A stretch of DNA of 64,000 nucleotides from Marinoscillum furvescens DSM 4134 (GTDB lineage Bacteria > Bacteroidota > Bacteroidia > Cytophagales > Cyclobacteriaceae). Positions 38,901 to 45,731 of this stretch are shown in pieces (within the stretch, counting starts at the first letter, position 1; each line of letters begins with the position of its first letter). The position numbers and the translations under genes are program-made. The stretch spans positions 84,948 through 148,947 of the forward strand of contig NZ_QREG01000005.1 in the NCBI RefSeq assembly GCF_003386095.1. The letters are read 5' to 3'. Below the pieces are notes generated by a model, which worked only from the letters and a program-made list of their open reading frames with translations, did no database searches and was not told where the DNA came from.

Positions 38901-41900
38901 GGGAAGATGAAGGTACATTAGCCAATACGTTTGCTGTTTCTTTGTACTCACTTTCAGGTGAGTTGGTAATCAAAAACGGTAATGACAGACTGTTTAGAAA
39001 AACCAACTGGAAGAATATTCAGGGGGCTGCTAATGCGGCTACTTATACCCCGGATACCAGTGTGCCTTCCGAAAAGATCTACCGAAGTGTGGGCATAGAG
39101 CAAGGATGCGATTTTATTGCTTCAGGTACGAAGACCGTGACTGTCCACGAAGTACCTAAAGTGAGCACTGTTGATCAGGCCAAAAATGGCGCAGGAACTT
39201 TAACACTACAGGCAGAAACGACAGCAGGTCAGGTATACTGGTTAAACTCACTTGACAGCACATTTTTAGGGCTAGGAGCTCAGTTTGAGCTGGAATATGC
39301 AGCTCGAGATGACTATTATTTCACCTATGCTGAAAACGAGGGATGTTTCTCAGATACGTTGATTTCCCACGTTTTTGTCAATGATGAAGATTTCTACAAT
39401 TATACGGTAAGCTATCCGGATACGGTCTGTTACATGGACCAGGCATTAATTTCAATCGATTCGGCTCTTTATGGAGTGAAACATCGACTTTTTGAAAAAG
39501 GTGAAGATGGTCATTTTGCTCCCTCAAGCAGGTACTCGAATTTTTACGCGGGAACAGACTTTTACATGTATCCAACTGAGACCAAAACCTACAAGATTAA
39601 GGTTGTGGATGAAGTATTGGATGCGGCAAATTTTGCAATTGGAGGTCATGATACCAGAGAACACCTGAGCTACGACACAGTTCAACTGAATTATACAGAT
39701 GAATTTACTGTAGAAGCCTGGGTACGCGGTAGTTATAGTTTTAATCCTTCTAGTACACTGGGTATGCAGTACAACAATGCTACCGGAGGATACGAGCCAG
39801 CTAATGAGCGGAATTTTGAGTGGAACAATGGCTACTTCCTGGTGGCTAATGGAGACACAGCCCGCCAGCTTACCTTCCCTGCATTCCCTACCACGCACTC
39901 TCCATGGGTACACGTGGCGGCTACAGCCAGTCCACAAGGGCTTAAGATTTACTACAATGGTGTCCTTGCTGCCTCTTTGGATTCTGCTGTCACCGGAAAC
40001 ATCAACAATGAAAGATCTAGCCTCCGGGTTGGGTTGACACGTACGTTGAGTGAGGTGTCTGGCTTTGCTGGCCTGGACGAATTTAGAATCTGGGATCACG
40101 AGCGCTCTGCCACAGAAATTGATTCGTTACATGATCAGTGTTTGACAGGCGATGAGCAAGGGCTTCTGGTTTATACCAATTTTGAGGAGATGGATTTGCA
40201 AACACGCGAATTTACTTCCCAACGTGGACCAAATGCTATCATCAAAAACCAGGCTGCGAACATCAAACCTCAGCTATTAAGGACTGGCTATTGTGTGGAG
40301 CGGGACTCTACCATAAACTTCCTGGAGCCTTTTACTATTCATGTAAGAGAGGACATGCCATACATCGTCAGTATGGATGAGGAATGGCCTACCAGTTCTG
40401 GTGGAGGTGAAGAAGAAGGTGGATTTTTCCCTGGTGAAGGAGGATTTGGTGAACCAGGTGGAGGTGGATCTCCGCAAGTTTCATGCATTGGCGATACAGT
40501 TACCCTAAATGCTGAGGTTTCATATGGTACGGTCTATTGGTATGCTTCGGAAATGGATGGAGACACCATCGGTTCAGGAAGTCCTTTTACCATCTTCCTG
40601 CCAAACGATACTGTGCTCTATGCAGGAGTCGGTGGTAGCTGTGACCGATATCCGGTAGAAATTGACGTCAATGGAGCACCTAAAATCTTGTCTGCATCTG
40701 CGGATACTACATGTGCAGGAGGTGACGCGAGCTATAGCGATATCAACTTTAATATCGACCTTAACCCTGAAGCGGATGACTATTATTTGTACGAGACACC
40801 TACTGGAGGTGAGCCTATAAATCGATACGGTGGATTGTCTGATTTTGCATTTACAGGTACCGATACACTCTATGCTTCGGCGTACAGCAGCAATTGCGAA
40901 TCGGAAGAACGTGTGCAAATCATAATTCCAGCCATTGTTCCTAAGGTAGTATCCATTACGCCGGACACCACAGTCTGCGGTCCACAGAACGTTCGCTTGA
41001 CTGGCAAATTCATCGGCAATGACATTCTCTGGATGAATTCAACCACTTACAGTACCATATCTCGCGATACAGTCGCGTACACTGGAGAGCTTGAAGTGGG
41101 TACACACCAATTTGAAGTACGAGCGGCTATTGAGGGTGAAGGTGAAGGGTGCTCCTCTGCACGCGAGTATGTCACTGTCACGGTAGAAGCCGCACCATCC
41201 CGATATGATACTGTGGTGACCTGTGGTTCATATACCTGGATCGATGGCATGACTTATACGGAAAGTGATCCAGCCATTCTGTTTAATAAGGAAAGTGGAG
41301 TGTACTGTGATAGTGCCATTTACCTAAACCTCACAATCATTGATGTGGCAGACTCAGACATCTCTGTAAGTACCACCAACACTTGCCCTGGTGAGGAGAT
41401 TACCTTCAGTTTAGCTACTACCGAATCTGGAGTGGATTACCGATTGGTAAACAATGAAGACTCGGTCTTCGCCGGGCCTACCAGTGGTACTGGATCTGAG
41501 CTGACGATGACCACAGGCGGATTAGCACATACCGAGGTGTTTAGAATAATAGGTAATAAGTCCCAGACTGTAGGCAGTGCGTCCAACACCTGCGATGTGC
41601 AGGTGGGGGATGCCATAACTGTCAACATTGGCCAAACGACCTCATCACGTACGGTGGCACGTTGTGGAGATTACCTTTGGAATGGAAACACCTATTTTGA
41701 GACCGGGACCTATTACGATACACTGACCTCCAGTTTGGGCTGTGATTCAGTAGCCAGGCTCAACCTGACCATCTTCCCAGAGCCGGAGCATACTCATGTG
41801 GTAGAAGCATGTGACAGCTATACCTGGAAAGGTACGACCTACACAGCATCTACCAATACACCAACCTGGACTGGAAAGACATTGTACGGTTGTGACTCGC

Positions 41901-44236
41901 TGGTGACTTTGGATCTTACCATCCACCACAGTGTGACGTATGATACAGCCATCACAGCATGTGATGCTTATGAATGGAATGCGTCCAGCTACACATCTAG
42001 TGGATCGTATATGCAGACACTTTCTTCAGCTGCGGGTTGTGACTCTACGGTCACCGTGCAGTTGACGATACTGGAGTCTTCTGTAAGCGATACCACCGCT
42101 GTGGCTTGTAAGTCTTTTGACTGGTATGGAAATACCTATTCCGCCTCAGGAGAATACAATCGTATCATCACCAATAGTGCGGGTTGTGATTCTACCATCA
42201 CGCTACACCTCACCATCAATGAGGCTACATTTGGAGATACTACGGCGGTAGCATGTAGCAGCTTCGACTGGTACGGTACGGAATACACCGCAAGTGGAGA
42301 TTATGAGCATTTGCTCACCAATTCGGCAGGCTGTGACTCTACCGTCACGCTTCACCTGACGATCAACGAGCCTACTTCGTCAGATACCACAGCGGTTTCG
42401 TGTGGTCCGTTTACCTGGTATGGATCTACCTATGAGACGAGTGGAGACTATCAGCGTGTGATTGAAAACACAGCGGGATGTGATTCCACCATCAATCTTC
42501 ACCTGACAGTCAATCCGGAGAGCGATCCGGAGTACAGCTCGTTTGATGTAGAAACGTGTCATAGTTATACGTTCGATGGCACGGAATTTACCACTAGCGG
42601 AAGCTATCAGGTTACTTACCAAAATACCATGGGATGCGACAGCATTGTGACGCTCAACCTTACTTTGCTGGAAGGCAAATGTTACAAAAATGGTGAATGG
42701 GTCAATGGTGCTCCTGGCACTACCGATGATGTGGTGATTGCAGGAAGCTATGAAGTGACTACCGAGCTTCGCGTGAAAGACTTGAAAATAGCCGATGGAG
42801 GCGTGATTACGGTGCCAGAAAATGGCGTACTGGAAATCGCGGGTAACATCAGCAACAATGGCTCTATCACGCTTCAGTCAGGGTCAGATTTCCTTAGCTA
42901 TGAAGGACAAACCTACACGGGTAATGACATTACCTTCCAGCGAAATATGCGTCACGAAACGGCCGCTTATTCGATGATGGGTAGCCCGGTACAGCAGTCA
43001 GCGGATATCAAAGGGTCCATTGCAGGCATCACCTGGGGGTACAAAGAAGTGAACCCATATGAGGCTGGCAATACCGAAGGGCTCAAGCGCTGGATCAACT
43101 ATGCGGATAAAGAACTCGTGCCAGGACATGGGTATGCATCGGCTAATACACAGCAGCTGGTATTCGAAGGGAATCCAAATGTGGGTACCATCACGGTGGA
43201 AAACCTGACCTACACACCGGAGGCTGCAGATAGCACCAATGCGGGCTGGCATTTATTGGCCAACCCATATGGTACGTCCATAGATGTGGATGCATTCTTA
43301 ACCGCCAACCAGACAGTCATCGAGGGCCACATTAGCCTTTGGGACGACCCAAATACCGGAGAGCGTGGAAGCAACTCTGACTACATGACCATGAACGCTG
43401 TAGGTGAGATTTCAAACAATCCACGTGGCAATCGTTTCAATGGGCACGTATTGACTGGGCAAGGCTTCTTTGCGAAGCGTTTGGCGAATGCCACTACACC
43501 TGCCAATGTGGTCTTTACTGAAGCCATGCGAAATACCGGATACAATCAGGACGCTTCCTATTTCAGACAGGACAAAAAGCAAATGGCTAAAGTCTGGGTA
43601 GGGATGACGGATGGAGCAGGTCGCTACAGCGAAACACTCATTGGTTTCCCTGAAGACGCCACCTTGGGTCGGGATCATTTCTATGACGCACCTAAGATCA
43701 TGACGGCAACAGGGCATCAGTTCTATTCTGTACTTGAGAAGGTGCCGTACGCCATTCAGGGAGTTCCCCTGGCCGACGAGGTGATCATTCCGGTGGGGTA
43801 TAAGCGCGATGGTAGTGGCTATGTGACCCTGGAGCTGAAAGCCGAATCGCAGGTGCCAGACGGGTATGAAGTGATACTGGTAGATAAGGCTAAAAATACG
43901 GAATATCCGATCCAGAGTCAGTCAGTATATGTGTACCTCGATGACAATGCCAATGATCGTAGGTTTAGCCTGGCATTACGCAAACTGGATGTGTTGCACA
44001 CAGCTACCCTACTCAACAAAGTAGTGGTCAGCCGCGAGGCATCGGACATCCGGGTATCATCTCGTAAATACATTACTTCCATCACGCTGATCGATCTGAT
44101 GGGTAAATCTACGGAGATGAATCACATCGATCATACGGAGTATTCGTTTGCTGCGCCGAAAGTGGAAGGGGTCTACCTCGTTCATATTCAGCTAGTGGAT
44201 GGCTCTACGCATACCCGCAAACTAATCATTGACTAA
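32915..44236 (+). CDS. Giant T9SS-secreted surface protein 2 (3773 residues)
   Basis: The signal peptide MKKFILTCLLIATTIGLSAQ is followed by a choice-of-anchor/jelly-roll-like domain (about 22-340), a long array of Ig-like/HYR-like beta-sandwich modules with paired cysteines, a LamG/concanavalin-like domain (about 39630-40110; DEFTVEAWVRG, LDEFRIWDHERSATEID), a Gly/Glu-rich linker (40393-40480), more Ig-like modules, eight Cys-containing GCDS repeats (41221-42669), and a C-terminal T9SS sorting domain (ITLIDLMGKS...GVYLVHIQLVDG...TRKLIID). It is probably a surface fibre that binds glycan or other cells; the LamG domain may bind sugar (inference). The 57-residue PID-CTERM-like gene starts 12 bp after the stop and probably shares the mRNA. 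Confidence 0.9.
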   Translation: MKKFILTCLLIATTIGLSAQKFHETFTRNDMRGWYIQNNTYPPAAYNNHWATSGLAEGYIGPESDSDIPGELAQFFAYNLLMRFLPFSEYLMGYFQWDYNYASVGYTEADRDGAQISKWLVSPVIKDVKHGDVLKFRTKALSVSMKNRIADLADFNLQGVTSCNRPNRLEIRLAIADDDGPTLGRAVDATGDFGILLKVINDGLTVDGYPTNWTNIEVPIVGLPKGQLHNVHIAFWYRYDNGGYANCRVRKKLPPLEEALAMAALEKAKDIAIDGLESQMKKAPIGKIYQAATLGLDAYEVATQNQVGWNGSFIGIDDVQVVSGSNIYIIEDGYLFGGPNYVHYPGDGMGRTAKFGFQGSMECPSDLPYPKSKLLEVINESNESIELHPELQRIHVSDDSYPDKDLIMTVGDRDNDNILLPGEAMSVRLTPNDSAMSLGTYRGVVAFRKYPINGSPVWDRVYIEYTRDKPKPVKLKYKNWPQSFQLNENGFLDVDLKEVFDAGSENYCGGPEGLSFSLSRPNRREGHSSGRFICADVGEYMWNFRVYDQETNSYDQGEVKIKISIPTPEIAEGHEQTYYLKPHERAVPLEELTKPGITGTCNPEVVLSSYKTPYGKVFDFTNGVGGVGTYELEWTSAGLADIPAHGKSTLHVIDTIKPELDPDWVFRGNPILIPFTFKVPGAEGSFIKTHIEGSDHLLAKGKDNVKISHYEYSTPFYQNGAWVRKIPFDCADAGQEHPVTVRIYDISGNYTDFERTIKFASPDEPVARDIRVDLDPKKGVAYVTPEDLLENGADGICSISNAYVTKYAFSCEDVNQTIADTVYYTLDGAERFAVGTVTVNEYSQPAVCEDTVYLSVPADALDFKYQVDPVLSSVCSDQLTWSFKSAGSSAYNDNAVSGGSILRDFAPGISQINRTTEYLGQTYTCEQVLVVVDTIPPVLISTPSDVQLALPSLNGACTRDFEITNPFKNGTHTTWTYELTGATERTVTLQGRPAFDANVWNETEFFNPGITNVRIWSVDKSGNTNEVSYKVDLYVQSSPAPSVVAEELNVSVIEGNFDGEVLEFPIESPVSVVCDQVDYMWYYEVRDAYQGTILYEQDSISQNSGANIPLKVGPATNQTYFRTVHLGYHEKDYGTKTYTYHHTVQVRDSVTKIACPKSVVVENTDDINYTYQYTLAPKKALAAGGYWGYVVKGATFLSSEASQSVTYNSNQTIALGEVALEGYPSLAYDDSVTLNLNNGVNYITLTYVETSGNMSECVFVVEVQDATTPVMTCPPADTLHRSDVASCLVDVAGACTTVTGFTGPFGVSKLNVKGINDKIRLRKELAPDSITFVSISRGISFNDMYVEIPINCDGTVSFDWQYQSQSGEYFRPFIIKNDYDRFKYSQNTPAGFDVASKAIQTGSFSQTVVEGDRIFIGLTEGGVAEGYFTIKNFSAPNADLSAVIEQPVFTENPSLYFSTNAFTSYPVGTHEVMYTLKNLNNGNEVSCTQQLVVIDDFETELACMDTTLALNAYGKAQLIADDIINSCFSVSNITLSQTEFDCSDLGVNQVTISSVNSAGDTISCTANITIIDQIAPRLLNQVVYIDLPASNTVTLSDSVLTSYFVDNCKVQSVTASQTTFDCEDVGTRELSLTASDTSGNEISVKVLAKIKSSALKFNDLNETFEVCAGEPLQLTSPFSDPDNPVDFIWQMKDVNDSIGIWDYYSCTSGVEMIKGSYGHRLFLVKTGDLEGLYTVYKKSGTSDLFFAKLNTITDKWEPALKRLSVTPNAWSPRDQLYQLDAYPDGDLYIVFSTGDQLKAYKWAKHTNDWHVPTAEYDPFQSHGDNYFNSISLNDGFLFGARYDGGIYAARQGLNVNFLFEAEERIHKATNGNDLTIKSSKNLLIIRHESQNQLRWVNHDSEGYITSVDTLNTDPTSNSSTFMLASWNGDIYVAFKAASGNMKVSKYLGNDSWSDVSSGLGTEAINVLDIKSVGSKLYAVASSNTEMKVYSFNGSVWEDEGTLANTFAVSLYSLSGELVIKNGNDRLFRKTNWKNIQGAANAATYTPDTSVPSEKIYRSVGIEQGCDFIASGTKTVTVHEVPKVSTVDQAKNGAGTLTLQAETTAGQVYWLNSLDSTFLGLGAQFELEYAARDDYYFTYAENEGCFSDTLISHVFVNDEDFYNYTVSYPDTVCYMDQALISIDSALYGVKHRLFEKGEDGHFAPSSRYSNFYAGTDFYMYPTETKTYKIKVVDEVLDAANFAIGGHDTREHLSYDTVQLNYTDEFTVEAWVRGSYSFNPSSTLGMQYNNATGGYEPANERNFEWNNGYFLVANGDTARQLTFPAFPTTHSPWVHVAATASPQGLKIYYNGVLAASLDSAVTGNINNERSSLRVGLTRTLSEVSGFAGLDEFRIWDHERSATEIDSLHDQCLTGDEQGLLVYTNFEEMDLQTREFTSQRGPNAIIKNQAANIKPQLLRTGYCVERDSTINFLEPFTIHVREDMPYIVSMDEEWPTSSGGGEEEGGFFPGEGGFGEPGGGGSPQVSCIGDTVTLNAEVSYGTVYWYASEMDGDTIGSGSPFTIFLPNDTVLYAGVGGSCDRYPVEIDVNGAPKILSASADTTCAGGDASYSDINFNIDLNPEADDYYLYETPTGGEPINRYGGLSDFAFTGTDTLYASAYSSNCESEERVQIIIPAIVPKVVSITPDTTVCGPQNVRLTGKFIGNDILWMNSTTYSTISRDTVAYTGELEVGTHQFEVRAAIEGEGEGCSSAREYVTVTVEAAPSRYDTVVTCGSYTWIDGMTYTESDPAILFNKESGVYCDSAIYLNLTIIDVADSDISVSTTNTCPGEEITFSLATTESGVDYRLVNNEDSVFAGPTSGTGSELTMTTGGLAHTEVFRIIGNKSQTVGSASNTCDVQVGDAITVNIGQTTSSRTVARCGDYLWNGNTYFETGTYYDTLTSSLGCDSVARLNLTIFPEPEHTHVVEACDSYTWKGTTYTASTNTPTWTGKTLYGCDSLVTLDLTIHHSVTYDTAITACDAYEWNASSYTSSGSYMQTLSSAAGCDSTVTVQLTILESSVSDTTAVACKSFDWYGNTYSASGEYNRIITNSAGCDSTITLHLTINEATFGDTTAVACSSFDWYGTEYTASGDYEHLLTNSAGCDSTVTLHLTINEPTSSDTTAVSCGPFTWYGSTYETSGDYQRVIENTAGCDSTINLHLTVNPESDPEYSSFDVETCHSYTFDGTEFTTSGSYQVTYQNTMGCDSIVTLNLTLLEGKCYKNGEWVNGAPGTTDDVVIAGSYEVTTELRVKDLKIADGGVITVPENGVLEIAGNISNNGSITLQSGSDFLSYEGQTYTGNDITFQRNMRHETAAYSMMGSPVQQSADIKGSIAGITWGYKEVNPYEAGNTEGLKRWINYADKELVPGHGYASANTQQLVFEGNPNVGTITVENLTYTPEAADSTNAGWHLLANPYGTSIDVDAFLTANQTVIEGHISLWDDPNTGERGSNSDYMTMNAVGEISNNPRGNRFNGHVLTGQGFFAKRLANATTPANVVFTEAMRNTGYNQDASYFRQDKKQMAKVWVGMTDGAGRYSETLIGFPEDATLGRDHFYDAPKIMTATGHQFYSVLEKVPYAIQGVPLADEVIIPVGYKRDGSGYVTLELKAESQVPDGYEVILVDKAKNTEYPIQSQSVYVYLDDNANDRRFSLALRKLDVLHTATLLNKVVVSREASDIRVSSRKYITSITLIDLMGKSTEMNHIDHTEYSFAAPKVEGVYLVHIQLVDGSTHTRKLIID
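41221..42669 (+). repeat. Cys-rich GCDS repeats inside giant protein 2
   Basis: Eight copies of a roughly 40-49-residue unit shaped CxxYxWxGxxYxxSGxYxxxxxxxxGCDSxxxLxLTI. The first copy (41221-41340) is separated by an Ig-like module; seven follow in tandem from 41661 to 42669. Each unit has one Cys at its start and one in GCDS or CDS, which suggests a disulfide per unit. This repeat family recurs in Bacteroidota surface proteins, to my knowledge without an assigned function. Confidence 0.8.
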
Positions 44237-44248
44237 ACGCCTAGAAAG

Positions 44249-44422
44249 ATGAAGACAATAGTAAAACCAACAGGAATACTGATAATGCTGATGGTGCTAT
44301 GTACCCTGCCGCTGATGGCGCAGGGTGCACCACCTAAAACTCCGATAGATGGTGGGCTGAGCTTGCTGCTAGCAGCTGGAGGAGCCTATGGCATACGGAA
44401 GGTGCTAAAAAGCAGAAATTAA
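44249..44422 (+). CDS. 57-residue signal peptide plus PID-CTERM-like sorting signal
   Basis: A very short gene, ATG at 44249, TAA at 44420-44422. Residues 1-25 (MKTIVKPTG...LPLMAQ) form a signal peptide. The remaining 32 residues are PPKTPIDGG, a hydrophobic helix (LSLLLAAGGAYGI) and a basic tail (RKVLKSRN). This tripartite shape, with PIDGG, matches the small Bacteroidota proteins annotated as PID-CTERM sorting-domain proteins (from memory) and recalls exosortase-type signals. Almost nothing is left as a mature protein. It starts 12 bp after the giant gene and is followed at once by a strong terminator, so it is the last gene of that operon. No sorting peptidase is in the window. Confidence 0.8.
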   Translation: MKTIVKPTGILIMLMVLCTLPLMAQGAPPKTPIDGGLSLLLAAGGAYGIRKVLKSRN

Positions 44423-44442
44423 AAACAGGTGTAAAAGCAAAA

Positions 44443-44469
44443 CCCACGACCATCGGTCGTGGGTTTTTT
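44443..44469. terminator. Bidirectional terminator between giant operon and phytase
   Basis: CCCACGACC and GGTCGTGGG form a perfect 9-bp stem with a 3-nt loop, followed by TTTTTT on the plus strand and preceded by AAAA, which gives a T-run on the minus strand too. It serves the giant/PID-CTERM operon and the convergent phytase gene. Confidence 0.92.
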
Positions 44470-44490
44470 GTTTTCGTATTGTTGGCAAGA

Positions 44491-45534
44491 CTATTTTAAT
44501 CGCTCAGCCAGGTCTCGCCAATCGTAAATTTCAAAGGTTTTATTATCAGACATGGCCACAAAAAGTCCTTTTGGGAAGTCCGGGTTTAAGCTATCTGCCA
44601 CCACTTCTGATCCGTCACTAGACTGTGCTGTGACAGGCAATATTGCCACCTCAGTATGCAAATGGGGGTTTTCTGTAGTTCCTGAGCGGCTGTATACTCT
44701 AAACTGATGAGCTCCCTGGTCCGAAACCAATAGATAACCAGTATCAGGCCCTGTTTTGTATATGGAAATACCTTCCCGGTCATCTGCAAAACCTTCCGTA
44801 CCAAAAACACTCAACTCTTCATTACCACGCTCAGGGTCTGCATAGTATTTTCGCACACCAAAGTGCTCGTCAGAATAGTATATATAACCTAAGGCTGCGT
44901 CCACAGCAATAGCTTCAATTTCTTTGGTTCCACTGTAGGCACCAAACTTTCGTACTAGCTCATGACGAACTTTTCCACTATCTGCTATGAGCTGGTATTG
45001 GTAGAGGTAAGGTTCACCTTCAGGTGCTGCTTTGCGGCTGGCAATAGCAAAAAGCTCTTCAGTCTGAGGGTTTTTATATAGAGCCACACCCATTACCTGA
45101 TTGTATTCAGGGGTGTCTTCAAACACCGACAGTCCTCCTCCATCTATAGGAGTGAGTTCAGGAAGTTTAAATACTCTGATACCCCCTGCTCCGCGTTCGG
45201 AGCACACTGCCACGTCTATTCTATTTGTTGAGTCCAATTGGAACCCATACGCAATGTCTACATTATTCGGTCTTTTGAGTGGAAAGGCTTTCCATTCGGG
45301 GTTCATTTTTCCCTTCAGGTCAAAAGCGTAAAGTCCACCTTCCGTTTCGTGCTTATCAGTACCCAGAATGAGGCTCTGAGAGGGGTCCGTCGGGTGTACC
45401 CAAATGGCTGGGTCGTCACTATCGTGTAGTACCTGATCAGTGATGTATTGAGGCTTGATTTCATCTTGCTTATGAGCAGGAGCTGAGCAGGATAAAGTTG
45501 CTAAAGCTAGCGCAAAAATTGGATATATTTTCAT
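44491..45534 (-). CDS. Beta-propeller phytase, exported lipoprotein
   Basis: A 347-residue beta-propeller (3-)phytase, about the family length. Family phrases in order: DSDDPAIWVHPTDP, GTDKHETEGGLYAFDLKGK, RPNNVDIAYGF, KEIEAIAVDAALGYIYYSDE, DREGISIY and SDQGAHQF. The acidic residues in these segments bind the calcium ions and phosphate in characterised members. The N-terminus MKIYPIFALALATLSCS is a signal peptide with a relaxed lipobox. It releases phosphate from phytate at the cell surface or in the periplasm. The TBDR at 45732-48539 lies upstream on the same strand, a pairing that points to uptake of phytate products, but a terminator-like hairpin sits between the genes. Confidence 0.9.
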   Translation of the reverse strand: MKIYPIFALALATLSCSAPAHKQDEIKPQYITDQVLHDSDDPAIWVHPTDPSQSLILGTDKHETEGGLYAFDLKGKMNPEWKAFPLKRPNNVDIAYGFQLDSTNRIDVAVCSERGAGGIRVFKLPELTPIDGGGLSVFEDTPEYNQVMGVALYKNPQTEELFAIASRKAAPEGEPYLYQYQLIADSGKVRHELVRKFGAYSGTKEIEAIAVDAALGYIYYSDEHFGVRKYYADPERGNEELSVFGTEGFADDREGISIYKTGPDTGYLLVSDQGAHQFRVYSRSGTTENPHLHTEVAILPVTAQSSDGSEVVADSLNPDFPKGLFVAMSDNKTFEIYDWRDLAERLK

Positions 45535-45691
45535 GTGTTCAAAGTTGTGAAACGAACGGTTGGTCTCCCAGGTTTGATCATTGAGGTTGGTGTTTCCGCT
45601 TCGGCGGTCCGATCAATATTTGGGTTGAGCAACATGCTCATTTCATGTGTGATTGCAATGTGATTTATAACAGGCGCAGTACCTGATAGAA

Positions 45692-45723
45692 TAAAAAAAT
45701 GGAGGCATGGCCGCTACCGTGCC
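45692..45723 (-). terminator. Terminator-like hairpin between TBDR and phytase genes
   Basis: Read on the minus strand, GGCACGG and CCATGCC form a 7-bp stem with one mismatch, followed by a run of seven T (complement of 45693-45699). It begins 8 bp after the receptor stop. Read-through or a separate phytase promoter in the remaining 157 bp would set the receptor-to-phytase ratio. Nothing else was recognised in this 197-bp gap. Confidence 0.5.
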
Positions 45724-45731
45724 CCAATTGA

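Noticed and set aside
41221-42669. Regularly spaced repeats that could suggest a CRISPR array
   Set aside because: The repeats are diverged at DNA level, keep one reading frame and code a known-style protein repeat inside giant gene 2. No cas genes are present.
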